Shown here piece by piece: positions 25,833 through 34,476 of a DNA stretch of 64,000 nucleotides (position 1 is the first letter of the stretch; every line of letters begins with the position of its first letter). A program made the position numbers and the translations under genes. The notes under the pieces were generated by a model, which worked only from the letters and a program-made list of their open reading frames with translations, was not told the DNA's origin and searched no databases. The stretch spans positions 1 to 64,000 of the forward strand of contig JAWSUF010000010.1 in NCBI GenBank assembly GCA_033549365.1, in the 5' to 3' direction. Source of the DNA: Acidobacteriota bacterium (GTDB lineage: Bacteria > Acidobacteriota > Aminicenantia > Aminicenantales > Saccharicenantaceae).

Positions 25833-25863
25833 GCCTTGAGTGCCGGGCAAAGGAGAGACGGTC

Positions 25864-28800
25864 GTGAAAAAAACCCTTCCCATTCTTGCGGTGTTGATCT
25901 GCGGAATTTTGCCGCTGGCGGCGGATGTCTCCAGCCTCTCCCAGGTCTTTGCCCCCGGCAAAGGCATTTTGGATATGGACGGCGACGGCTTCGGAGAAAA
26001 AATCGCCCTCTCCATTATCATTCCCGACGAAGCCTCCCCCGTCGAGCTGGCCCTGGCCGCCGATATCGCCGCCCGGGCCAACCTGGAAAGCCTGGCTCTG
26101 GATTTCGATCTTGTCCGCAAAGAATCCGAAGCCGGCGGACGGCCGGGTCACGCCATTCCCATTCTCATCGGCTCCCGGTTGCGATGGGTTCAGGAAATCG
26201 CCCGGGACAACAGGATCGATCTCAAAAAACTGGGTCCGAACGAGGGGCGCGTTTTTCTCTTCACCCACGGCGGGCGCAGGGGGATCGCCTGTCTGGCCGG
26301 CTCGGAGGACGCGTTGTTGAAGACGGGCCGGGCTTTCTTTCTCCGCTGGCCGTATTTTTGGGAGATCTGGGGCCGGGAAACAGGCCCGACCTACATGAAA
26401 CTGGAAAAGGACCTGGAAGAATTTCTGGCGGCGGAGAATATCCTCTTCCAGAGAACCATTCTTCGCGAAGCGGTCTATGACTTTCCGGGCCGGCCGCCGG
26501 AAGGATCGCCGCTCGACGTTTTATCCTTCGATTCCGGAGAAATCGCCCGGCTCGTTGTCGAAATCCACTTCCCGGACGAGGACGACCAGAAAAAAGCCTA
26601 CAGAATGCTCGACATCCTGCAGAGCCAGCGTCTGAAGGGACAGAGAACCGAGCTCCTGTCTTATCCGGGATGCGCCCGTATCGACTTTGAGCTCCGTCAC
26701 GGAAGAAAATCCCTGCACGTTTCCCTGCCCCGGATGGGAGCCGTGAAAAGACTTCTGACACCCGCCTTCCGCCAGCCGCCCCGGACGGCTTCCGAACGGG
26801 AATTCGATCTCAGGGACGTGTTCACCGTCAAGGGCGTTTATGCCGATGTCGAGAACGACGGCATTCCCGACGACCTGGTCGCATCCGTCATCATCCCCGC
26901 CTCCGTTCCCGTTTCCGGTTTGCCGGATTTGACGACGCGTCTCATGTTGTCGACGGCCGGGGCTTCTTTCCCGACCGTCATGCTGGATTCCGAAGTCAGG
27001 AGTCCGAAATCCCTGACCGCACCTCTTCTGGTTGGCGACACCGCCCTGACCCGTGATCTGGTCCGCCTGGGACGGCTCAGCATCCCCGTTCTCGAAAACG
27101 CTCAGGGATTCGTCCGGATCGTTCCTCGAGCCTTCGGGAAATCCCACGCCCTGGTCCTGACCGCAACCGACCGGTCGGCATTGAACAAACTTCTACGTTA
27201 CATGGGAAGGACGTTTCCGCATCTCCAAAAATTCGAATCCGGACAACCGGCTCTGGAGAACGTCGCCCGGGATTTCGAATCGCTTCTCAAGGGGGAGAAG
27301 GGAGGCGCCGAAGCCTATTTTCTTCTTCAGGCCGAAAAACTGATCGAAGAATTAAAAAACAGAAATCTGGAATCGCTGGAATTGCGTCTGGTTCTCCCGG
27401 CGGCCAATCCCGATTTCGAATCGTTTCTCAAAGATCGCATGGAAAAAGACCTCCGGCCCGGCGCCTTCTCGTTCGAGAGCGCCTCCTTGCGGGACGGCAA
27501 AACCGTCTTCCGCAAAGACAAGGATTTCGTCTGGGAGGTGGACGACCTTCTCACCGCCGTCCGGGAAACGATCGAAGCTCTGGAAAGTGTCCCCGCCGAT
27601 CTCAAGGTCAGCGCAGGCGTCAGCGAATCGCCGGCCGTCCGCCGGGAGGTCGAGGGCCGCATCGCGGATCTCCTGATCGAAAAGGGCGTACGGGATCCCC
27701 AGGTTGAGGTCCTTTCGGCCTACAAACCCGGGTTTTTCTGGCTGCACGAACGGATTCTGCCCCTGCTCAAAGACAAGCCGGTTCACCGGATTGTCATACG
27801 GGCGGCCGCTGTCAAGGAAGACCGCTCCCGGCCGAAAAGATTCTATTCCGAACCTTCGCGCTGGCTTCAGGAACTCTATCCCGTGGATGATATTCTGTCC
27901 CGTGACCTTGACGTTCCTCTGGATCGCATCGCGGTCGAAATCAAGGATGCCGCCGATCCGGTCTACGAAGTTTCGGTTTACGATTCCAGAAACGGTCTTA
28001 TTCTTCAACAGAGTTTCCAGCCCAGGTTGCGGGAGATCCCGTATCTGAACATTCTGCCCGAGTGGGGATCGGCCACGGTCACGACGGGCTGGCTGACCGT
28101 TCGGAGCGGGAAAGACATCCTTCTGGACAGGTCTCTCCAAACCGACCTGGAGAAATTTTGGGACTTCTTCCAGGAAGAGGTCCTCCGACCCCTCAACGCC
28201 TTTATCCAGAAGAAAACAAAAAATGCTCCCACGTTTTCCAAGCAACCGTACTTCAAACGGCTCCTTGTCGAAGCCCGCTTCAGCGAGCCCGATTTCCGCC
28301 ACGAACTCGACGAGGAAATCGTCAGCTCCCTCGAGGCCCTGCATGACGAGATCTACTTCGACACGCTGGATTTCCTGCGGGGCATCACCGGTTTCGATCC
28401 TGATGACGACGACCTTCCCCCGGACGCCTCGCGGTCATCCGCGCCGGGCAACGTCCTGCCCATGATTCATGCCTCACGGGAAGGCCGGCCCGGCTCGGTC
28501 TCCGTCGTTTTCGAGGATTGGGCCGCCCGGACTCCCGAACTCGAAGTCCGTTGGAAGGAGACAAACCGCGAGCCGGCCGCAAGAACGCTCGCCTTTCCCG
28601 CTCTCAAACCCATGAAGATGTCCGTCCCCGGCCTTCTTTACAGCGGCTGGCGGGACCAACTGGAGAGCCTGTTCGTCGAAATCGAGTTCGAACGCGAAAA
28701 AGAATACCGCGATCTCATCGATATCCTGGGATCGCTGAGGGAGCTTTCCGCAAAAAGCCTGGCGGCCGAAACCTTTGCGTATCCGGATTTGGCGTCGATC

Positions 28801-29994
28801 CGGGCCCGGATCCGCCACAAGGACCTGGAAAAGGAAGAGACGATTCCGGTCGTCGGAGTCGAGCCGGTCTCCGCCGCGCCGCATCCGCCGCCCGAACTCC
28901 AGGAAAGCCTGGTCCCGACGACGGAGATCATCGATCCCGAAACATGTCTGGAGATTGTCGAACGCCTCGGCCGGTTTCCCGTTCTGAAAACCCATATCGC
29001 CGGCCGATCGTTTGAAAAACGGGATATTCCCATTATCGAGATTTACACGCCCCTCGACCGCTATGTCTCCATTCCCCGACTGATCACTTTCAAGCCCACT
29101 CTTCATCTCACCGCCCGCCAGCACGCCAACGAGGTCGCCGCCACGAACTACAGCTTGAAATTCGCCGAACTCATCGCCAGGGACAAGGCTTACCGGGATA
29201 CGGCCAAAAAAATCAACATCGTCATTCAACCGATGGAAAATCCGGACGGTGCGGCCCTGGTCCGTGAACTCCACAAGATCGCCCCCCTGCACAGCCTGCA
29301 CGCCGGCCGTTACGGCGCCCTGGGCGTCGATATCGGCTACCAGGCGGGTTCGGCCGGCGACCTGCTGCCCGAGGCGCTGGTCCGGCCTCACATTTTCAGG
29401 ACCTGGCTCCCCGATATCCACCTGAACCTTCACGGTTACCCCTCCCACGAATGGGTCCAGCCGTTTTCCAATTATTCGCCTTTTCTCTTCCGAGATTACT
29501 GGATTCCGAGGGGTTGGTTCGCCTATTACCGCATGCTGGCTCTGCCGATCTACGCTCCCTGGGAAAAGGCCGCCCGGGAACTCATGGGGTTCATCACCCG
29601 GGACATGTCGGCCGACGAGCGATTTTTGGAAACCAACCGGAGATTGACCGACCGGTATCGGCGCTGGGCCGAGCGCTGGCAGCCTCACATCGGTTATCTG
29701 GAGCTTTATGACGGATGGAATCTCTATGCCGAGCGCCGATCCTCCCAGGAAAACCGGATGACCTTCCGGAGTCGGATCACCTTTGTCGAACAGACCCCCG
29801 AAGTCATGGACGAAACCGCCGTGGGGCCCTGGCTGAACGCGATCTGCGAACAGGGCCTGATCTACCTTCGGGCCCATGTCCGCTATCTGTCCCAAGCCCG
29901 ATATGCCTCCGCCCGCATCGAAGAAGAGGTCCGCGACCGCATCCGCATCTCCTTCCACCGGAGCCGGCCGCCCCTATCCGACGGGGAGAGGTGA
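25864..29994 (+). CDS. very large secreted M14-family metallocarboxypeptidase
   Basis: A 1376-residue exported protein, several times the usual M14 length. The signal peptide (MKKTLPILAVLICGILPLAA) is followed by two homologous modules (~20-200 and ~310-500). Each begins with an acidic loop (DMDGDGFGEK; DVENDGIPDD), then a SIIIP or SVIIP strand, and an ILIGS or LLVGD strand. A long middle region of unknown fold follows. The zinc carboxypeptidase domain lies at ~1065-1330: HANE supplies zinc ligands His and Glu, and the third His is in HLNLHGYPSHEW; a late FVEQTP may carry the catalytic Glu. The GTG start has AAGGAGA eight bases upstream. Probably trims peptides outside the cytoplasm; specificity is unknown. 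Confidence 0.78.
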   Translation: MKKTLPILAVLICGILPLAADVSSLSQVFAPGKGILDMDGDGFGEKIALSIIIPDEASPVELALAADIAARANLESLALDFDLVRKESEAGGRPGHAIPILIGSRLRWVQEIARDNRIDLKKLGPNEGRVFLFTHGGRRGIACLAGSEDALLKTGRAFFLRWPYFWEIWGRETGPTYMKLEKDLEEFLAAENILFQRTILREAVYDFPGRPPEGSPLDVLSFDSGEIARLVVEIHFPDEDDQKKAYRMLDILQSQRLKGQRTELLSYPGCARIDFELRHGRKSLHVSLPRMGAVKRLLTPAFRQPPRTASEREFDLRDVFTVKGVYADVENDGIPDDLVASVIIPASVPVSGLPDLTTRLMLSTAGASFPTVMLDSEVRSPKSLTAPLLVGDTALTRDLVRLGRLSIPVLENAQGFVRIVPRAFGKSHALVLTATDRSALNKLLRYMGRTFPHLQKFESGQPALENVARDFESLLKGEKGGAEAYFLLQAEKLIEELKNRNLESLELRLVLPAANPDFESFLKDRMEKDLRPGAFSFESASLRDGKTVFRKDKDFVWEVDDLLTAVRETIEALESVPADLKVSAGVSESPAVRREVEGRIADLLIEKGVRDPQVEVLSAYKPGFFWLHERILPLLKDKPVHRIVIRAAAVKEDRSRPKRFYSEPSRWLQELYPVDDILSRDLDVPLDRIAVEIKDAADPVYEVSVYDSRNGLILQQSFQPRLREIPYLNILPEWGSATVTTGWLTVRSGKDILLDRSLQTDLEKFWDFFQEEVLRPLNAFIQKKTKNAPTFSKQPYFKRLLVEARFSEPDFRHELDEEIVSSLEALHDEIYFDTLDFLRGITGFDPDDDDLPPDASRSSAPGNVLPMIHASREGRPGSVSVVFEDWAARTPELEVRWKETNREPAARTLAFPALKPMKMSVPGLLYSGWRDQLESLFVEIEFEREKEYRDLIDILGSLRELSAKSLAAETFAYPDLASIRARIRHKDLEKEETIPVVGVEPVSAAPHPPPELQESLVPTTEIIDPETCLEIVERLGRFPVLKTHIAGRSFEKRDIPIIEIYTPLDRYVSIPRLITFKPTLHLTARQHANEVAATNYSLKFAELIARDKAYRDTAKKINIVIQPMENPDGAALVRELHKIAPLHSLHAGRYGALGVDIGYQAGSAGDLLPEALVRPHIFRTWLPDIHLNLHGYPSHEWVQPFSNYSPFLFRDYWIPRGWFAYYRMLALPIYAPWEKAARELMGFITRDMSADERFLETNRRLTDRYRRWAERWQPHIGYLELYDGWNLYAERRSSQENRMTFRSRITFVEQTPEVMDETAVGPWLNAICEQGLIYLRAHVRYLSQARYASARIEEEVRDRIRISFHRSRPPLSDGER

Positions 29995-30061
29995 CCGTGC
30001 GGAAACTTTATCGTAGAATATCCGTAGTAAATCCTGAGATTTTCATCTGAAGGAGACTTAT

Positions 30062-30790
30062 ATGAAAAAGAGCTTTGTCTTCGTTCTGACCGTGTTGTTG
30101 ACGGCCGCGATGATGCCCTCGTTCTCCCAGGCCCAGACAGCCCAGGATATCCTGGAAAAGATGATCGACGCCCAGGGCGGCCGTAAAAACCTGGAAAAGA
30201 TCACCGACACGACCATGAGTGGAAGCCTGGAGATGATCCAGATGGGTTTTTCCGGATCCCTGACCATGTATCTCAAGGAGCCGGACAAGATGCGGATGGA
30301 CATGGAGTTCATGGGCATGGTCATCACCCAGGCGTTCGATGGAGAGAAGGCCTGGATGATCAACCCCATGACGGGAGTCGCCGAGGAGCTTCCCGAAAGC
30401 CAGGCCGCGGACTTCAAGCGCCAGGCCATGGGCAATGACTCTCTGCTCAACCCGGAGAAACACGGAATCTCGTACACATTGAAAGACAAAGAACCCCTCG
30501 ACGGCAAGGACTATTACGTCATCGAGCAAACCCTGGCGGACGGCCACTCTTCCATCCTTTACATCGACCCCGAGACTTTTCTCGTCCACAAGGCCAAGGC
30601 CAAGACCCAAAACCAGGTGGGAATGGAAGTCGAAGGCGAGACGCTGTTCTCCGATTACCGGAAAGTTGACGACACCATGGTCGCTTTCGCCATGACCATC
30701 ATGCAGGACGGTTCCGAATTCCTGAAAATGAACATCTCCCAGGTGAGCTACAACAAGGGCCTCGACAACGATTTCTTCAAAATGAAATGA
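30062..30790 (+). CDS. LolA-like periplasmic protein (lipoprotein-sorting fold)
   Basis: A 242-residue protein with a signal peptide ending FSQAQ. The mature part (AQDILEKMIDAQGGRKNLEKI, then TMSGSLEMIQMGFSGSLTMYLKEPDKMRMDM) has the opening helix and half-barrel strands of the LolA/outer-membrane lipoprotein-sorting superfamily, common in acidobacterial and Bacteroidetes proteins of unknown cargo. It is not LolA itself. Methionine is frequent in the lipid-facing strands. AAGGAGA precedes ATG 30062. The stop overlaps the start of the M48 protease gene (ATGA), so the two products are coupled and probably cooperate at the outer membrane. Confidence 0.72.
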   Translation: MKKSFVFVLTVLLTAAMMPSFSQAQTAQDILEKMIDAQGGRKNLEKITDTTMSGSLEMIQMGFSGSLTMYLKEPDKMRMDMEFMGMVITQAFDGEKAWMINPMTGVAEELPESQAADFKRQAMGNDSLLNPEKHGISYTLKDKEPLDGKDYYVIEQTLADGHSSILYIDPETFLVHKAKAKTQNQVGMEVEGETLFSDYRKVDDTMVAFAMTIMQDGSEFLKMNISQVSYNKGLDNDFFKMK

Positions 30791-32235
30791 CGGCGCGCAC
30801 AAGACCTCGCCTTCAGATTCTTGGATGCGCGGTCCTCGTCGTTCTCCTGGCCGCCTGCGCCGTCAATCCGGTCTCCGGACGAAAGGAACTCAGCTTCTTT
30901 TCCGAGGCCCAGGAAATCGCTCTGGGCGAGCAGACCGACAGGGAAATCCGCAGTCAATTCGGCGTCTACGACGACCCCAAGCTCAACGCCTATTTCGCCT
31001 CGGTCGGCGCGGCCCTGGCGCCCTACACTCACAGGCCGCACCTGACCTATCATTTTGCCGTTCTCGACACCCCCGTCGTCAACGCCTTCGCCGTCCCCGG
31101 CGGTTATATCTACATCACCCGGGGCGCTCTGGCCATGATGATCTCGGAGGCCGAAATGGCCACGGTCCTCGGCCATGAACTGGGCCACGTCAACGCCCGC
31201 CACAGCATACGGAAACTGAGCGGGATGATCCTCGTTCAGGCCGGATTGGCCGTCGGCAGCGCCTTGAGCGAAACCTTCGCCAAGGTCGCGGGCGTGGCCG
31301 GGATCGGCGTTCAGCTCCTGTTTCTGAAATACAGCCGCGACGATGAGAGGGAAGCCGACGCCCTGGGCGTCGATTACGCACGGCGCGGCGGATACAATCC
31401 CGCCGAGATGGTCGGCTTTTTCGGTTCGCTCGAGAAGCTGGGCGACCTGTCCGGAAACCGCCACGCTTTGCCGGGATTTCTCTCCACGCATCCCCTGACC
31501 AAAGAACGGATCAAAAACGTCCAGGCCATGATCGAAGAGGACGACGCCCGCCTGCCCATCAATCAGGATGCCTACCTCCGCCGCATCGATAACATGATCT
31601 ATGGAGAAGATCCCCGGCAGGGCTATGTCGAGAACGCCGTCTTCTATCACCCCGACCTCCGGTTCCAGGTTGCGATCCCCCAGGGATGGACCGTGCAGAA
31701 CACCCCTTCGCGCGTGGCCATGGTTTCCAAGGATGAGAACGCCGCCCTTCTCCTGCAACTCGAAAAAACCGGGCTCGCCGTCGAGGAATACGCCGGGAAA
31801 AAAGCCGAGGAAATCGAGGGCCGAAAACTGATCCGGGAGGAGGGTCCTCGAAGCATCAGCGGTCTGACCTTCATCCACCGGACCTACGATGTGCCCCAGG
31901 GCGAACAGGAAGCTCTGCGTGTCCGCTTGTCCTTTGTCAGGAAAAAAGATTTCATTTACACATTTTCCGCACTGAGCTCGGTGTCGGGATTTCCCAAGTA
32001 CGAAGGAACGTTCCAGAGTGCCGTGGCGTCATTCCGGGAGCTGACCGACCGGAGATACATCGACCGGCAGCCGATACGGATTCGCCTGGTGACGGCCGAC
32101 GGGAAGACCCCGCTCAATGCCATTTTTGCCGCCGCCGGGATGCCTGAAGACGTCCGGCCGAAATTCGCCGTCGTCAACGCGTACGATCTCAAGGACACGC
32201 CGAAACGCGGCCAGATCATCAAAGTCGCCCGCTGA
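30787..32235 (+). CDS. M48-family metalloprotease lipoprotein (BepA-like)
   Basis: A 482-residue lipoprotein. The lipobox LAAC puts the lipidated Cys at 24. The zinc motif HELGH is at 130-134 and the third ligand Glu189 is in DDEREADALG. Residues ~40-250 are the M48 peptidase domain, with STHPLTKERI near its end, and the rest is a C-terminal region with a PDZ-free beta-rich fold, ending in a LysM-like or BON-like tail (LNAIFAAAGMPEDV, KRGQIIKVAR). Relatives such as BepA/YfgC and LoiP help assemble or degrade outer-membrane proteins in the periplasm. Coupled by ATGA overlap to the LolA-like gene. The M48 core is certain; partner proteins are inferred. Confidence 0.87.
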   Translation: MTARTRPRLQILGCAVLVVLLAACAVNPVSGRKELSFFSEAQEIALGEQTDREIRSQFGVYDDPKLNAYFASVGAALAPYTHRPHLTYHFAVLDTPVVNAFAVPGGYIYITRGALAMMISEAEMATVLGHELGHVNARHSIRKLSGMILVQAGLAVGSALSETFAKVAGVAGIGVQLLFLKYSRDDEREADALGVDYARRGGYNPAEMVGFFGSLEKLGDLSGNRHALPGFLSTHPLTKERIKNVQAMIEEDDARLPINQDAYLRRIDNMIYGEDPRQGYVENAVFYHPDLRFQVAIPQGWTVQNTPSRVAMVSKDENAALLLQLEKTGLAVEEYAGKKAEEIEGRKLIREEGPRSISGLTFIHRTYDVPQGEQEALRVRLSFVRKKDFIYTFSALSSVSGFPKYEGTFQSAVASFRELTDRRYIDRQPIRIRLVTADGKTPLNAIFAAAGMPEDVRPKFAVVNAYDLKDTPKRGQIIKVAR

Positions 32236-32390
32236 CCCGGCTCTTTTAACGCACAGTCCCGGCAGACGAGGCCGTGCGCGAGTCGAGATTGCCGTACGCT
32301 TCGTCGGCTTCCGCTTTTCGGGCTCGGGTGAATCCCTTCACAAGACGTGTCCGAGCTCCGGCGAGTCTCGTCCACTCCGGTTCCGGGGTT

Positions 32391-32547
32391 GTACGCGAGT
32401 CGAGATTGCCGTTCCGGCGAGGAAGAGGCCCACGAAGGCGTAGTTGACCTACGTCGAGTGGGCTTCAACGAAGCCGGAATGGTGAGATCGGCACGCCCGA
32501 AGGGCTGAAATGCCATTATTATTAAGAGAAAAAAATGGCATTTCAGC
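32391..32547. ncRNA. structured repeat unit 1 with terminal hairpin
   Basis: Nested inverted repeats surround a conserved centre: outer stem TTCCGGC with GCCGGAA, inner stem GCCCAC with GTGGGC, and the core GGCGTAG/CTACGTC around a short loop. A separate 14-base-pair hairpin follows (32504-32517 with 32534-32547). The orientation of any transcript is unknown, and this may work as DNA (a cruciform) or as a bidirectional terminator rather than as RNA. Confidence 0.45.
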
Positions 32548-32569
32548 GCACGGCCTCGGCGCCGGGGCT

Positions 32570-32729
32570 GTGCGCGGGTCGAGATTGCCTCAGCGATGAG
32601 GAGCGGACTTTGAAGGCGTAGTTAAGCTACGTCGAAAAGGCCGCGACGAAATCGATGCGGTGAGATCGGCACGCCCGAAGGGTTAAAACACCGGAAATAG
32701 GAAAGAATTAAAATCTCCGGTGTTTTAAC
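32570..32729. ncRNA. structured repeat unit 2 with terminal hairpin
   Basis: Same layout as the first unit, but the stems have different sequences: outer CAGCGAT with ATCGATG (6 of 7 pairs), inner GCGGACTTT with AAAGGCCGC (8 of 9 pairs), while the core GAAGGCGTAG...CTACGTCGA is unchanged. The following hairpin is 13 base pairs (32682-32694 with 32717-32729). Stem changes that keep pairing argue for a conserved fold. Confidence 0.45.
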
Positions 32730-32741
32730 GTACAGTCCCGG

Positions 32742-33656
32742 CTAGACTTCGGCTTCGTTGATGACTTGGTGCGCAAGCCGCAACGCCCGCAACCCCTCAT
32801 ACCCGCTGACTTTCTCGGTACGGCCCGATTTGATGCAGGCCAGGAAGTTCAGCAATTCCTTTTTGAGAGGCTCTTCCTTCTGAATCTTGAGCGTCTTGAT
32901 ATCCGTCTGTCGTCCGTCCAGCGGGAAAACCTTGACTTCCTGGTCGATGTAATCGATGGAATAATAGGACGTGGGTTCGAAGATCCTCAGCTTCCGGACC
33001 TTTCCCTGGTGAACCCGGCTGGCAGTCAGCGTGGCCACACATCCCGACCGAAACTCCAGGCGGGCGTTGGCAATGTCGGTTTTTTCCGAGAGGACATGAA
33101 TGCCCGAGGACTTGATGGACACCACCTCATCGCCGATCAGCGCAAGGATAATATCCAGGTCGTGGATCATGAGATCCAGGACGACATCGATGTCGAGAGA
33201 CCGGGCCGAAAAGGATCCCAAACGCTGAACTTCGATGAAGCGGGGATCCGAAATCATGTTTTCCACGGCTTCAACCGCGGGATTGAAACGTTCCAGGTGT
33301 CCGACCTGAAGGATCAGTTGGTTGGCCTCGGCCGCGGCGATGAGTTTTTCGCCCTGCTCAACCGTCTCGGTGATGGGTTTTTCCACCAAAACGTGTTTTC
33401 CGTTCTCCAACAGGCGCAACGTGACGGCAAAGTGGTCCGATGTATTCGTGGCCACGATGGCGGCATCGATATCGTCGATCATCTCCTCGTAGTTTTCGAA
33501 GTACTTGACACCGTGACGGTTTCCAATTTGCAGCGCTTTCTGAAAATCGATGTCGGCCACCGCGCGCAGTTCCGCGCCTTCCAGGTAAGATAAGATCCGG
33601 GCGTGCTGGGTTCCCAGGTAGCCGACGCCGACGATGCCGATTTTTATCTTGCTCAA
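32742..33656 (-). CDS. Gfo/Idh/MocA-family oxidoreductase
   Basis: A 304-residue NAD(P)-dependent sugar oxidoreductase. The cofactor motif GIVGVGYLG is at the N-terminus, the catalytic EKPIT (Glu-Lys-Pro) is central, and DLMIHDLDIIL gives the family's C-terminal His. Its position directly after lpxI and lpxA suggests a nucleotide-sugar substrate, for instance oxidation of UDP-GlcNAc at C3 as by GnnA in amino-substituted lipid A; the partner aminotransferase (GnnB) is not in the window, so this is only inference. TTG 33656 is chosen because GGAGG lies four bases upstream and the next gene ends 13 bases before it. Last gene of the long minus-strand block. Confidence 0.82.
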   Translation of the reverse strand: MSKIKIGIVGVGYLGTQHARILSYLEGAELRAVADIDFQKALQIGNRHGVKYFENYEEMIDDIDAAIVATNTSDHFAVTLRLLENGKHVLVEKPITETVEQGEKLIAAAEANQLILQVGHLERFNPAVEAVENMISDPRFIEVQRLGSFSARSLDIDVVLDLMIHDLDIILALIGDEVVSIKSSGIHVLSEKTDIANARLEFRSGCVATLTASRVHQGKVRKLRIFEPTSYYSIDYIDQEVKVFPLDGRQTDIKTLKIQKEEPLKKELLNFLACIKSGRTEKVSGYEGLRALRLAHQVINEAEV

Positions 33657-33669
33657 AATGCCTCCGTAT

Positions 33670-34476
33670 TCAGCGGGCGACAATCGCCAGGCCGGCCTCA
33701 TCGGCCAGCCTCACGGCCTCCTCCCTGTCAAAAAAAGGAACCGTTTTCGCCTCGAAACAGAGAGCCGCACCGTGGACATCAATCAGAATCCGGACCGTTT
33801 CCAACCCGACTGCGGGAAGATCGATCCTGGGATCCTGACGCGTCCGTCCCACCTTGATCGCGACAATTCCCGGACCGGCCAGTTTTCCGGCTCTTTCCAG
33901 GGTTTTGTCGGTGCCTTCGAGGCCTTCAACGGCAATAACCATGCCCTGCCGGACGACAAGGGTCTGTCCGACATCGAGGTCGGACAGCGTCCTGGCCCGG
34001 GTCCAGCCGAACTCCATGTCCCGAAGAATCCGTGGAGACGGTGTCGCGGCCGTCAAGACACCGAGCCCGCAGAAATAGGGCTCAAGAAAAGGTCGCGGAT
34101 CGATCACCCGGAATCCCTGCCGTGCCAGATATTCGATCAGGACCTGAAGGACGACCTCCGGCCCCCTCTCGGACCCCAGACTTTCGAATAGAGTTCGGGC
34201 CTCCCGATCCAAGGCCGCGGGATCGAGAAGGATTCCCGGATCCACTTTTCCGGCCAGCAGGATGTCCTTGATGTCCCGGTCCCTGAAGAACGACGTGATT
34301 TTTTCCAGATCGCCGGGACCGGCGGCCAGGAAAACGTCTTTGGATACAGGGAATTCCTTGGAAGTCGCTCCGGAGACCGAAACGACGGCGCAATCCAATC
34401 CGCGCTTGAGCGCTTCCTCGACGGCCCGGCCGGGGAATCGGCCCGAACCGGCGACTATTCCGATTCGGGATCCCAT
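33670..34476 (-). CDS. lpxI: UDP-2,3-diacylglucosamine pyrophosphatase LpxI
   Basis: A 268-residue LpxI (DUF1009) protein, which cleaves UDP-2,3-diacylglucosamine to lipid X in lipid A synthesis in bacteria that lack LpxH. The N-terminal domain opens with RIGIVAGSGRFP, and the C-terminal domain carries GQTLVVRQGMVIAVEGLEGTD and the conserved KVGRTRQDPRIDLPAVG, which includes the catalytic Asp. Its ATG lies 22 bases inside the 3' end of lpxA, so translation is coupled. The family is common in alpha- and deltaproteobacteria and Acidobacteria. Together with lpxA and fabZ it shows that an LPS-type outer membrane is made. Confidence 0.92.
   Translation of the reverse strand: MGSRIGIVAGSGRFPGRAVEEALKRGLDCAVVSVSGATSKEFPVSKDVFLAAGPGDLEKITSFFRDRDIKDILLAGKVDPGILLDPAALDREARTLFESLGSERGPEVVLQVLIEYLARQGFRVIDPRPFLEPYFCGLGVLTAATPSPRILRDMEFGWTRARTLSDLDVGQTLVVRQGMVIAVEGLEGTDKTLERAGKLAGPGIVAIKVGRTRQDPRIDLPAVGLETVRILIDVHGAALCFEAKTVPFFDREEAVRLADEAGLAIVAR

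Larger units (their letters stand above)
32244..32742. repeat. intergenic array of structured repeat units
   Basis: The 500-base gap between convergent genes holds an array bounded by a 20-base direct repeat with one mismatch (32244-32263 and 32723-32742, core ACAGTCCCGGC). Inside are two full units of about 112 bases (32391-32503 and 32570-32681) and one degenerate start (from 32274). All three begin with a version of GTGCGCGAGTCGAGATTGCC, and the two full units end in TGAGATCGGCACGCCCGAAG. Each full unit is followed by its own hairpin. No protein-coding frame is convincing. The pattern resembles REP-type dispersed intergenic elements. Confidence 0.7.

Noticed and set aside
32244-32742. CRISPR array
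   Set aside because: Only two full units, they are ~112 bases long with internal dyads, and no spacer-repeat alternation or cas gene is present.
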